DNA of 64,000 nt from DASYDU01 sp050248495 (GTDB taxonomy: Bacteria > Planctomycetota > Planctomycetia > Pirellulales > Lacipirellulaceae): the NCBI GenBank assembly GCA_050248495.1, contig JBFWSG010000001.1, positions 1 through 64,000 on the forward strand, in the 5' to 3' direction. Below are positions 49,785 to 58,426 of this stretch, in pieces (the stretch's first letter is position 1; every line of letters starts with the position of its first letter). The notes beneath the pieces are model-generated. The model was given only the letters and a program-made list of their open reading frames with translations, made no database searches and had not been told where the DNA came from. The position numbers and the translations under genes are program-made.

Positions 49785-50764
49785 GTTATCGCGTCAAGCA
49801 GTATTTTCGAGTGACCAAATTTGAGTCGCCTCTCGTTCCGCCTCCCGGCCGGCGAAGGTTGCGGATGCACGGATGTGCGGCGAATTTGGGGGAGTGCGGG
49901 GCAAAAGAACCGATCATTTGCTGGCCATCATGCTGGCGCTTGCGGGTGGCGAAACCGAACTCAGCGCTACCTTGGTGATTTCATGAAGCCTCGTCCCTTA
50001 GTAGCTTTGCCAGCGAACACTTCCTCGGGCCTCGTCGTAATGGTAATTTGTTAACTTGGAACAGTCGCGCAGCGCAGTTGATTCAGGGGACGGCGAGTGT
50101 CAAGCCGGATTGACCGTGGCGACTTGAGTTCGTAATGTTACGCCACGATGTCGTCGTACGCTTCTAAAGCCCTGGTAGTCTGCGCATTCGCCTTGATCTG
50201 GCTCATCGCCCGAGATCATGTGCGCGCATCGCTGCTGGGCTATCCGCTCGAGATAACCTGCTCTGAGAGCGACGACAGCAGGCAATCGCAAGAGGTTCAA
50301 GACGTCTTCTATATCGAGCCGTCGCTGTGCCTCGCGCTGGAACCGGCGCCGGACTTCGCTGCTGTGGGCAAGATTGCTGCGCTGGCGCACCGCGCCACGG
50401 TCAGCGTCTCATCGCAGAAGCGCGGGCCGCCGACCGTCGATTCCGGTCGAAGTTAGTCTTCTTCAGGCACCGTTCGCATTCGCATGTTAGAGGCGCCTCC
50501 CATTGAAGGCGCGCACGGGCAATCGGTGAATTGACGTATTGCAGTTCCGAACTCGAGTGTGCGCTTGCGCCGCTGCTGCAATGACAACTTCCAAGACATC
50601 CATGGACGAGATTTGTCCCCGCGGGGCAAACCGCATCCCCAAGTGCCGCCCGAATTGTCACCGTGCTATCGCGATCCGCGCCGTCAATCAAGTCGCAAAC
50701 TTCGGTCACGCTGCTCCACATTTCAGCCAGGCGATCCCACCGTTAACCGTCGAGCCCTTTCATC
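49785..50764. other. About 1 kb without a clear gene upstream of the RND operon
   Basis: Several short open frames exist on both strands, but none has protein-like composition together with a ribosome site. The one best candidate is listed separately (50148-50456). Base composition is less GC-rich than the surroundings in parts, and the region may hold the RND operon's control sequences or decayed genes. Confidence 0.45.
50148..50456 (+). CDS. Possible small exported protein (doubtful)
   Basis: 102 residues with a hydrophobic N-terminus (KALVVCAFALIWLIARDH) that could be a signal or anchor, then a stretch with two or three Cys and no recognised motif. There is no ribosome site and the C-terminal third is low in structure. 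Listed because it is the only gene-like frame in a 1-kb gap; it may well not be a gene. Confidence 0.2.
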   Translation: MSSYASKALVVCAFALIWLIARDHVRASLLGYPLEITCSESDDSRQSQEVQDVFYIEPSLCLALEPAPDFAAVGKIAALAHRATVSVSSQKRGPPTVDSGRS

Positions 50765-51874
50765 ATGAGATACCTAGCGATACTCACCGTCGTACTGGCA
50801 GCGCTAGTGCTTTCCACCTCCTCCGGTTGCAGCGATTCAGCAGCCCAACTCGTTGAAGAGCACCACGAGGAGCAGCGTAAATTAATTGTCACCAGCCCCG
50901 CCGTACAAGATGTCATCACGACGGAGCAATACGTTTGCCAGATTCATTCCTGCCGCCACATTGAAGTCTGCGCGCTGGAGAGCGGGTATCTCGAAGAAAT
51001 TCGAATCAGAGAGGGGCAGGCAGTGAAGCAGGGCGACTTGTTGTTCAAAATCGTGCCCACGCTGTATCAGGCCAAGCTGGACTCCGAGCTGGCCGAAGCC
51101 CGGCTTGCGCAGATCGAGTACAACAACACCAAAAAGCTCTTCGACGACCACGTGGTGTCGGACCAGGAAGTTGCCTTGACCCAAGCCAAGCTGGCCAAGG
51201 CCAATGCCAAGATGAATCTCGCGCAGTCGGAGCTGAATTTTACCGAGATCAAGGCCCCCTTCGACGGCATCATCGACCGCTTGCACGAACAGCAGGGGAG
51301 CATGATCGAGGAGAGCGAGATGCTCACCTCGTTGTCAGATAACAGCCTGATGTGGGTCTATTTCAACGTCCCCGAGGCCCGCTATCTGGAATATGAAGCC
51401 GGCCTGGGCCAGGGCAACGACGACCTTGATATCGAGCTCGTGCTGGCCAACGGCGAGAAGTTCCCCGAGACCGGCAACATCGGCGCGATCGGCGCCGATT
51501 TTAACAACGAAACCGGCAACATCCCGTTCCGGGCCGATTTCCCCAACCCCACGGGCATCCTGCGACACGGTCAGACCGGCAACGTGCTATTGCACCACAC
51601 GCTGCACAACGCGTTGGTCATCCCGCAGCGGGCGACGTTTGAAATCCTCGACAAAACGTACGTATTTGTCGTCGGCGACGATAACGTCGTCCATCAGCAC
51701 GAGATCAAGCTGCAAAACGAGTTGGAAGACATTTACGTCATAGCGGACGGCATCACGAAAGACGACAAGATCGTCCTCGAAGGCGTCCGGCAGATTCGTG
51801 ACGGCGACAAAGTGGAGTTCGAGTTTCGTGCACCGGAAGCGGTCCTTAGCGACTTAAAGAATAAAGCCGAGTAG
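50765..51874 (+). CDS. RND efflux membrane fusion protein (periplasmic adaptor)
   Basis: 369 residues. The N-terminus (RYLAILTVVLAALVLSTSSG then Cys) looks like a lipoprotein or signal segment. The lipoyl/barrel halves are HIEVCALESGYLEEIRIREG with GDLLFKIVPTLYQAKLDSEL, the helical hairpin LAQIEYNNTKKLFDDHVVSD, and LNFTEIKAPFDGIIDRLHEQ, as in the AcrA/HlyD family. It links the inner-membrane pump with the outer-membrane channel. The RND gene starts 14 nt later; this is the first gene of the tripartite operon. Confidence 0.93.
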   Translation: MRYLAILTVVLAALVLSTSSGCSDSAAQLVEEHHEEQRKLIVTSPAVQDVITTEQYVCQIHSCRHIEVCALESGYLEEIRIREGQAVKQGDLLFKIVPTLYQAKLDSELAEARLAQIEYNNTKKLFDDHVVSDQEVALTQAKLAKANAKMNLAQSELNFTEIKAPFDGIIDRLHEQQGSMIEESEMLTSLSDNSLMWVYFNVPEARYLEYEAGLGQGNDDLDIELVLANGEKFPETGNIGAIGADFNNETGNIPFRADFPNPTGILRHGQTGNVLLHHTLHNALVIPQRATFEILDKTYVFVVGDDNVVHQHEIKLQNELEDIYVIADGITKDDKIVLEGVRQIRDGDKVEFEFRAPEAVLSDLKNKAE

Positions 51875-51888
51875 GAACCGCTTTCCAC

Positions 51889-54800
51889 ATGTTTACAAGG
51901 TTTCTTCACCGACCCGCGCTGGCGATCGTCATCTCGCTGATCATTTTGTTCCTGGGTGCGCTCGGGATCGAAACGCTGCCCGTGGCACAGTTCCCCTCCG
52001 TCGCGCCGCCGACCGTCGAGGTCGCCATCGCCTATCCCGGCGCCAGCGCCAACGTGCTGGTCGACTCGGTGCTGATTCCGCTGGAGCAATCCATCAACGG
52101 CGTCCAGAACATGCGCTACATGGTCTCGGACGCCACCAGCGCCGGTGAAGCGACGATCCGCATCTTTTTCGAGCCGGGGACGGACCCCAACATCAACGTC
52201 GTCAACGTGCAAAACCGCGTGAACATCGTCATGAACCGGCTGCCGCCCCTGGTGCAGCGGGAAGGCATCCTGGTGAGCCAGGTCGTGCCAAGCATGTTGA
52301 TGTACGTGAACCTGTACAGCACCGATCCAAAAGCCGACCAGAAGTTCCTCTACAACTTCGCCAACATCAACATCATGCCCGCGCTCAAGCGGATCCAGGG
52401 CATGGGTGTGCCCCGCAACCTGGGCAATCGCTCCTACGCCATGCGGATCTGGCTCAAGCCCGACCGCATGCGGGCCTACAAGATCTCCTCCGAAGACGTC
52501 ATGGAGGCCTTGGCGCAACAAAGCATCATTGGTTCCCCAGGACGGCTTGGTCAGGCCACCGGCAGGACGTCGCAAACCAAAGAATACGTGCTGACGTACG
52601 TGGGCCGCTATAACAAAGCGGAGCAGTACGGGAACATCATACTCAAAGCGAATCCGGAAGGCGAAATCCTGCGGCTCAAGGACGTTGCCGACGTCGAGTT
52701 GGGCTCCGAATTCTTCGACATCTACTCCGACATCGACGGGCATCCGGCCGCGTCGATCATTCTCAAGCAAAGCCCCGGCTCCAACGCCGCCGACGTTATC
52801 AAGGAGATTAAGGGCGAACTCGAAAAAATCAAAGAGGAAACATTTCCTCCCGGCATGAACTACGAGCTCGCCTACGACGTTTCCAAGTTCCTGGATGCAT
52901 CGATCGAGAAGGTACTCCACACCCTGCTGGAAGCGTTCATCCTGGTCTCGCTCGTGGTTTACATGTTCCTGGGCGACTTGCGCTCTACGCTGATTCCGAC
53001 CCTCGCCGTGCCGGTGTCTTTGATCGGATCATTCTCGATCATGAAGATGTTCGGCCTGTCGATCAATCTGATCACGCTCTTCGCGCTCGTGCTGGCGATC
53101 GGCATCGTGGTCGACAACGCGATCGTGGTGGTCGAAGCGGTACACACCAAGATGCACGAAAAGCATCTTTCTCCATATCGGGCCTCGATGGAAGTCGTTC
53201 ACGAGATCAGCGGCGCGATCATTGCCATCACGCTGGTCATGACGGCCGTGTTCATTCCGGTGACGTTCATTCCGGGGCCGGTCGGCACGTTCTACCGCGA
53301 ATTCGGCATCACAATGGCCACCTCAATCGTGCTCTCCGGCGTGGTCGCGCTGACGCTCACGCCAGTGTTGTGTGCGATGATTCTCAAACCGCCGGCCCAC
53401 TCCAACGGCCAGACAGCGGGCAAAGAGGCGAAGAAGCGCAGCCGTTTCGTCATCGTGATGTACGCCTTGGGCGGCCTCGTCGTGCTGGGACTCATCTGCT
53501 ACCTGGCCTATATTCTCTGGGGACCGATTGGATTCTTGCTGCTTCTTGTGCCATTGCTGCGGAAGCCTTTTGACCGCGCGTTCGAAATCGGCACGAACGT
53601 TTATACCGCGATCCTGCGGCGGGGCGTTAAACGCCGCGTGCTGGCGACGATCACAGTTATCGGCTTCTGTGCCGGGATCGTCTTCGTCAACCGCATACTG
53701 CCCACGGGCTTTATTCCGGGCGAGGACCAGGGAATTATCTACGCGGTCATTCAGACGCCGCCCGGCTCGACCCTCGAATACACCAACGCTAAGTCGCACG
53801 AGTTGCAGAAGCTCGCCAAAGAGCTCGATGAAGTCACGTCCGTCACGTCGCTCGCCGGCTACGAAGTGCTCACCGAAGGCCGCGGATCGAATGCAGGAAC
53901 CTGCATCATTAACTTGAAAGACTGGTCCGAGCGCAACCTGACGACGCCCGAGATTATCAAGGAGCTCGAGGAAAAATGCGCCGAGATGAGCGACGTGAAA
54001 ATCGAGTTCTTCGAACCTCCCGCCGTGCCAGGCTTCGGTGCGGCCGGCGGCTTTGCCATGCGGCTGTTGGATAAGACGAATTCGCTGGACTATAAGCGGC
54101 TGGGAGAAGTGACCGACAAGTTCATGGCCGCCTTGGCGAAACGCAAAGAGCTGAAGAACTTGTTCACCTTCTATTCCAGCAACTACCCGCAGTACGAGCT
54201 GATCATCAACAACGACGTGGCGATGCAGAAGGGCGTGTCGATCGAAAAGGCGCTCAACAATCTGAACATCCTCATCGGCAGCACGTACGAACAAGGCTTC
54301 ATTCTGTTCGGCCAGTTCTTCAAGGTGTATGTCCAGGCGGCGCCGGAGTTCCGGCGAATCCCCGATGACCTGGAAAACCTGTTCGTCAAAAACGAAGAAG
54401 GCGAAATGGTCCCCTATTCCTCGTTCATGCAGGTCAAGGAACAGCAGGGCCTGAACGAAATCACGCGGTACAACCTCTACCCCTCCGCCGCAATTCAAGG
54501 GGCACCCGCGACCGGCTTCAGCAGCGGCCAGGCCATCCAGACGATCAAGGAAGTCGCCGCCGAGTCGCTGCCGCGCGGTTACGACGTGGGATGGGAAGGC
54601 CTGTCGTACGACGAGGCCAAGAAGGGCAAAGAAACCGTCTACATCTTCCTGATCGTCGTGGCCTTCGTGTATCTCGTGCTGGTGGGACAATATGAGAGCT
54701 TTATCATCCCGCTCGGCGTGATCCTCTCGTTGCCGATCGGAGTATTCGGCTCCTACATCTTCCTGCAGGCGATGGGACTCACGAACGACGTTTACGCGCA

Positions 54801-55182
54801 GATCGGTTTGGTCATGCTGGTGGGCCTATTGGGCAAGAATGCGATTTTGATCATCGAGTTTGCAGTCCAGCGGCACCAGCAAGGGCTATCGCTCGAAGAC
54901 GCGGGCGTGGAAGGCGGAAAGCTGCGTTTCCGTCCGATTCTGATGACCTCCTTCGCATTCATCGCTGGTCTGATTCCGCTGGTCTTCGCCCGGGGCGCCG
55001 GGGCCATCGGCAATCGCACGATCGGCACCACCGCCGCCGGCGGCATGCTCGTCGGCACCGTGATCGGGGTCTTGGTGATTCCCGGTCTCTACTACTTGTT
55101 CGGAAAGATTTCGGGCAAGCGCAGTCTAATCAAGGATGAACACGATGAACCGCTCAGCGAAATGTTTGAACGCGGGACATAA
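51889..55182 (+). CDS. RND efflux pump, HAE-1 type, with extra hydrophobic segment between TM6 and TM7
   Basis: 1097 residues, slightly longer than AcrB-type pumps. TM1 begins RFLHRPALAIVISLIILFLG; TM4 carries the proton-relay acidic pair in AIGIVVDNAIVVVEAVHTKM; the second half repeats the layout with TM10-12 and VGLLGKNAILIIEFAVQRHQ. Between TM6 and TM7, where AcrB has one amphipathic helix, this protein has a basic stretch and two hydrophobic runs (VIVMYALGGLVVLGLICYLA and GPIGFLLLLVPLLRKPFDR), suggesting 14 helices. It exports drugs, solvents or lipids using the proton gradient. AGGAA lies before the ATG. Its end overlaps the outer-membrane gene. Confidence 0.94.
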   Translation: MFTRFLHRPALAIVISLIILFLGALGIETLPVAQFPSVAPPTVEVAIAYPGASANVLVDSVLIPLEQSINGVQNMRYMVSDATSAGEATIRIFFEPGTDPNINVVNVQNRVNIVMNRLPPLVQREGILVSQVVPSMLMYVNLYSTDPKADQKFLYNFANINIMPALKRIQGMGVPRNLGNRSYAMRIWLKPDRMRAYKISSEDVMEALAQQSIIGSPGRLGQATGRTSQTKEYVLTYVGRYNKAEQYGNIILKANPEGEILRLKDVADVELGSEFFDIYSDIDGHPAASIILKQSPGSNAADVIKEIKGELEKIKEETFPPGMNYELAYDVSKFLDASIEKVLHTLLEAFILVSLVVYMFLGDLRSTLIPTLAVPVSLIGSFSIMKMFGLSINLITLFALVLAIGIVVDNAIVVVEAVHTKMHEKHLSPYRASMEVVHEISGAIIAITLVMTAVFIPVTFIPGPVGTFYREFGITMATSIVLSGVVALTLTPVLCAMILKPPAHSNGQTAGKEAKKRSRFVIVMYALGGLVVLGLICYLAYILWGPIGFLLLLVPLLRKPFDRAFEIGTNVYTAILRRGVKRRVLATITVIGFCAGIVFVNRILPTGFIPGEDQGIIYAVIQTPPGSTLEYTNAKSHELQKLAKELDEVTSVTSLAGYEVLTEGRGSNAGTCIINLKDWSERNLTTPEIIKELEEKCAEMSDVKIEFFEPPAVPGFGAAGGFAMRLLDKTNSLDYKRLGEVTDKFMAALAKRKELKNLFTFYSSNYPQYELIINNDVAMQKGVSIEKALNNLNILIGSTYEQGFILFGQFFKVYVQAAPEFRRIPDDLENLFVKNEEGEMVPYSSFMQVKEQQGLNEITRYNLYPSAAIQGAPATGFSSGQAIQTIKEVAAESLPRGYDVGWEGLSYDEAKKGKETVYIFLIVVAFVYLVLVGQYESFIIPLGVILSLPIGVFGSYIFLQAMGLTNDVYAQIGLVMLVGLLGKNAILIIEFAVQRHQQGLSLEDAGVEGGKLRFRPILMTSFAFIAGLIPLVFARGAGAIGNRTIGTTAAGGMLVGTVIGVLVIPGLYYLFGKISGKRSLIKDEHDEPLSEMFERGT

Positions 55183-56875
55183 GCACGTCGCAGTTTCGAT
55201 TGCGCTCATTCTCGGCTTCATGCTGGTGATCCCATCGTGCGGCATCCCCAAGCTCCAGCAGGCGGAGCCCGGTGCGCCGACTCCCGAAACCTTCAACGGC
55301 AGCACCAGCTGCGACAATTCCACGCAGCTCTATTGGGCCGAGCTGTTCAATGATCCGCAACTCGCGGGCTTGATCGACGAGGCGATCGTCGGCAATCAGG
55401 AGCTCAAAATCCTCTACCAGGAGGTAATGGTCGCCAACTACGAGATCATGGCGCGGCGGGGCGAATACCTGCCGAAGGTCTTCTTCCGCAGCGGCGCGGG
55501 GTTGGAGAAGCCCAGTCGTTTCACGCCCGAAGGCGCCGTCGAGGACCAACTCTTGGGCGCACCGGGAAAGCCGTTCCCCGAACCGCTGCCCGACTTCCTC
55601 GTGGCCACGAACGTTACCTGGGAATTGGACATCTGGCGAAAGCTGCGCAACGCCCGCGATGCGGCGTCGCTGCGCTATTTGGGAACCGAAGACGGCAGAA
55701 ACTACGTCGTCACCCGCCTCGTAGCCGAAGTGGCCGACAGCTACTACGAACTGTTGGCGCTCGATAACCGCCTGGCGACGCTCGATCGGATGATCGAAAT
55801 CCAGGACCAAAGCCTCTCCACCGCCGAGGCGATGAAGCAGGCCGGCCGGGAAACCGAGCTCGCCGTTCAGCGTTTCCAAGCCGAAGTTCGCAAAAACCAG
55901 AGCCGGCGCTCCATCATCCAACAGGACATCGTCGAAGTCGAAAATCGGATCAACACGCTGCTCGGCCGCTACCCGCAGCACATCGAACGCAACTCGGCAA
56001 ATTTTGTCGATCTGCATCTACACGCGCTGAGCGTCGGCGTGCCTTCGCAGCTCTTGCAAAACCGCGCCGACATCCGCCAGGCCGAGCGCGAGCTGGCGGC
56101 GGCCGGACTCGACGTGCGGATCGCGCGGGCTCGCTTCTTCCCCACTGTCGGAATCGGCGCCGGCGTAGGTCTGCGGGCCTTTAACACGCGGTATCTCCTC
56201 TCGACTCCGGAGTCGGTGATGTACAACGTCACCGGCGACCTGATCGCGCCGTTGATCAACAAGGCCGAAATCCGGGCCGACTACCTGACGGCTAACGCCA
56301 TCCAACTGCAGAAGGTCTACGACTACCAGCGGATCGTCATCAACGCCTTCACCGAAGTCATCAATCGCATTTCGAAGGTGCAAAACTACGGCCAGAGCAT
56401 CGAGCTCCAGAAGCAGCAACTGGAGTCGCTTGAGGCCTCGGTCTCGAATGCCACCAGCCTCTTCCAAAATGCCCGCGCCGAATACATGGAAGTGCTTCTA
56501 GCCCAGCGCGACTTGCTCGAAGGCAGGATGGTCCTGATCGAGACCAAGCAGCAGCAATTGAGCGCGATCGTCAACGCTTACCAGGCCTTGGGCGGCGGAG
56601 CGGTAACCGGCGCCTCTCTCGGCGGCGGCATGATGCCTGCTACGTCGGGCAAGGGGACATTCTTGGATCAGCCGCAACTCGTCTTGCCGAACAAAGAAGA
56701 GTTGCCGGCGCCCGAGCCGCCGAAGTCCACGGAACCCGAGGCAGCGCGGCCCTCCGCGCCGCTGAAGATGCCCGATCCCGGCGACTCATCGAGCATTCAC
56801 GACGGCCGCATTCGCAAGTTACCGGCCGTCCAGCCGGCCTCCGCAGTGGACTCGCCCGCATCCTTCGCGCATTGA
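55145..56875 (+). CDS. Outer-membrane efflux lipoprotein, TolC/NodT family
   Basis: 576 residues. An N-terminal signal with a lipobox-like LVIPSC (lipidated Cys) opens the protein. The two OEP repeats have ELFNDPQLAGLIDEAI and NQELKILYQEV in the first, and LVAEVADSYYELLALDNRL with later QNRADIRQAERELAAAGLDV in the second, as in NodT/OprM channels. A Pro-rich tail of some 60 residues (PAPEPPKSTEPEAARPSAP) follows the barrel. The ATG at 55145 is preferred over 55136 because AAGG lies 9 nt before it; it sits inside the end of the RND gene, so translation is coupled. Confidence 0.9.
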   Translation: MNRSAKCLNAGHKHVAVSIALILGFMLVIPSCGIPKLQQAEPGAPTPETFNGSTSCDNSTQLYWAELFNDPQLAGLIDEAIVGNQELKILYQEVMVANYEIMARRGEYLPKVFFRSGAGLEKPSRFTPEGAVEDQLLGAPGKPFPEPLPDFLVATNVTWELDIWRKLRNARDAASLRYLGTEDGRNYVVTRLVAEVADSYYELLALDNRLATLDRMIEIQDQSLSTAEAMKQAGRETELAVQRFQAEVRKNQSRRSIIQQDIVEVENRINTLLGRYPQHIERNSANFVDLHLHALSVGVPSQLLQNRADIRQAERELAAAGLDVRIARARFFPTVGIGAGVGLRAFNTRYLLSTPESVMYNVTGDLIAPLINKAEIRADYLTANAIQLQKVYDYQRIVINAFTEVINRISKVQNYGQSIELQKQQLESLEASVSNATSLFQNARAEYMEVLLAQRDLLEGRMVLIETKQQQLSAIVNAYQALGGGAVTGASLGGGMMPATSGKGTFLDQPQLVLPNKEELPAPEPPKSTEPEAARPSAPLKMPDPGDSSSIHDGRIRKLPAVQPASAVDSPASFAH

Positions 56876-56911
56876 GTTGCAAGCCGCCGATAATTCGCCA
56901 GCCGGTTTCAC

Positions 56912-57256
56912 TTACCCTTCGTGGCCATACGACTCGCGGCCTTTGCGATCGCTGAGTTTGCCGAGCAGATTGTCCAAGGCCCGTTCCAGCTTCTGGCTAG
57001 CGCCGTCGATCGCCTGACGCACCGTCGCCGCTTCGTGGCTCACCACCAGCGGCTGCCGACCGGCAATCCGCGCTTCCAACAGACAACTCTTGTCGTCTCC
57101 CGTCTTTTTCGGTCCATCCAAATCGCGGAGGTGCACCTCGACGCGGGTAATTTGGTTGCCGAATCGATCCAGCATGTCGCTTAATTCTGATTCGATGTCT
57201 TCGATCAATCCAGCGCTGCCATTGATGTTGTTGTCAGTGCGAACTTGGACTTGCAT
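56912..57256 (-). CDS. Ribosome hibernation-type protein, HPF/RaiA family
   Basis: 114 residues of the short HPF/RaiA form: MQVQVRTDNNINGSAGLIED, ISRVEVHLRDLDG-like (ITRVEVHLRDL), CLLEARIAGRQPLVVSHEAA, and a helix with ASQKLERALDNLLGKLSD. Family members bind the 30S decoding centre and park ribosomes in stress. The sequence has the beta-alpha core but differs from standard HPF in its first strand, so it may be a planctomycete variant. A good AAGGAG lies 7 nt before the ATG. Confidence 0.8.
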   Translation of the reverse strand: MQVQVRTDNNINGSAGLIEDIESELSDMLDRFGNQITRVEVHLRDLDGPKKTGDDKSCLLEARIAGRQPLVVSHEAATVRQAIDGASQKLERALDNLLGKLSDRKGRESYGHEG

Positions 57257-57364
57257 GACGAGTCTCCTTTCAAATGAATTCTAGCATTTTGCGGTGGAAT
57301 AACTATCCGCGGACGCCCCAGGCGCAGTGTGCGAAGCGGCGCGCTCCGCGGTCGGTGGGGACAC

Positions 57365-58093
57365 CTAGTCAGCCACAGTCGGCAAGCGCCAGACGTACGT
57401 GATGCCGATTGCCGCGACCGCCAAAATGAGCAGCTTTGCGGCCAGCGGCATCGTCGTGAGCAAGAGAGATGCACCCAGCACGAATACGATCACCGCAGTG
57501 GCCTTGTAACGGACATGCGGACGCAGACCGCGATGAACGTGCCAGTCGCGGAGCACCCCGCCGAACAATTTCGACGACAACAATCGTTCGTGCAGTCGCG
57601 GCGAGCTCCGCAGCAGGCAAAAGCTCGAAACCAGCACGAACGGCGTTGTGGGCAGGCCCGGCAACACGACGCCTAGCAATCCGAGTACTAGCGCGAGACC
57701 TGCTGCCGCGAGCAACATCCAGCGTTTGGCGCCCCGCTCCCCCGGCGGCAGTGCGATGAAGTTCCAAGATTGATTCCGCGCATCGACCCAGGACACGACC
57801 GAATCGCCGTCCAAGTGCATTACCTCGTCCGCCGGCGGTTGTTCGGTAAAGATGCTCGCCGGGATGGCGCCTACATCGCGCTTCGGCGAGCGATGAGCCC
57901 GCAACCGCACAGTGGCCAGCTCGCGCTCGCCGCTGATCGTGACGGAGCGGACCTCCGGCAGTTTGAGCAGATTTCGGGCTGCAGCCTGGAGCCGTGCGTC
58001 GTTGTGACGAATTGCTACCGGGAGCGAGATCGTCCACTCCGAACCATTCACGCCGCGGCCGCCGACCGACTCTTTCGAACTACACGGCTTCAT
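57365..58093 (-). CDS. DUF454 (YbaN-like) membrane protein with N-terminal HMA-like domain
   Basis: 242 residues. The C-terminal half is the DUF454 core: GLLGVVLPGLPTTPFVLVSS with FCLLRSSPRLHERLL and HRGLRPHVRYKATAV, between hydrophobic helices. Before it lies a domain of about 100 residues (WTISLPVAIRHNDARLQAAA, then LPEVRSVTISGERELATVRL) that resembles the ferredoxin-like HMA fold but lacks the CxxC metal site. DUF454 has no proven function. The ATG at 58093 is the best start; longer frames are unsupported. Confidence 0.75.
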   Translation of the reverse strand: MKPCSSKESVGGRGVNGSEWTISLPVAIRHNDARLQAAARNLLKLPEVRSVTISGERELATVRLRAHRSPKRDVGAIPASIFTEQPPADEVMHLDGDSVVSWVDARNQSWNFIALPPGERGAKRWMLLAAAGLALVLGLLGVVLPGLPTTPFVLVSSFCLLRSSPRLHERLLSSKLFGGVLRDWHVHRGLRPHVRYKATAVIVFVLGASLLLTTMPLAAKLLILAVAAIGITYVWRLPTVAD

Positions 58094-58426
58094 GTTCTCG
58101 GCCCCAACCCAACCACGCTTTCCGGACGTTCCAGCAACGGGCCGCTTATGCGGCGACGCAGTGAAAAAGTATGGGACGTAACGGCGTCGGAATCGAGTTC
58201 TTGCTTGCCGTTGGATCGGCAACTGCACGGCGCGCGGCGAAGTCACACTCCGGTTGTAACGGTCGTCCGCGAGCTGACGCGTTAAACGGCAGACCTTGGA
58301 TCGAGACACGCATCTCGGCGCGCGATGTTCGCCAAAGCTGTCCGGATCGTCCAGGGCGGTTATAATCGATTTACTCGGCTCAAAACAGAACTCCTTGCCG
58401 AGCGCGGCTGTTCGACAGGTGGTGGG
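58094..58426. other. Divergent region before the DUF1570-like gene
   Basis: 333 nt without a convincing gene; frames through it are extensions of the two flanking genes. TATAAT at 58361-58366 is the likely -10 box of the plus-strand gene, with no clear -35, leaving a leader of about 55 nt. Confidence 0.45.
58361..58366 (+). promoter_or_regulatory. -10 box of the DUF1570-like gene
   Basis: Perfect TATAAT, 60 nt before the ATG at 58427. CTGTCC at 58338-58343 gives a 17-nt spacer but is a poor -35. Confidence 0.45.

Noticed and set aside
50401..50721. Minus-strand 106-codon frame upstream of the RND operon
   Set aside because: No ribosome site, and an unusual Cys/Ser/Arg mix without structure.
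53323..54690. Long antisense open frame opposite the RND pump
   Set aside because: High-GC codon structure keeps the opposite strand open; the encoded sequence has no family features, and the plus-strand gene is certain.
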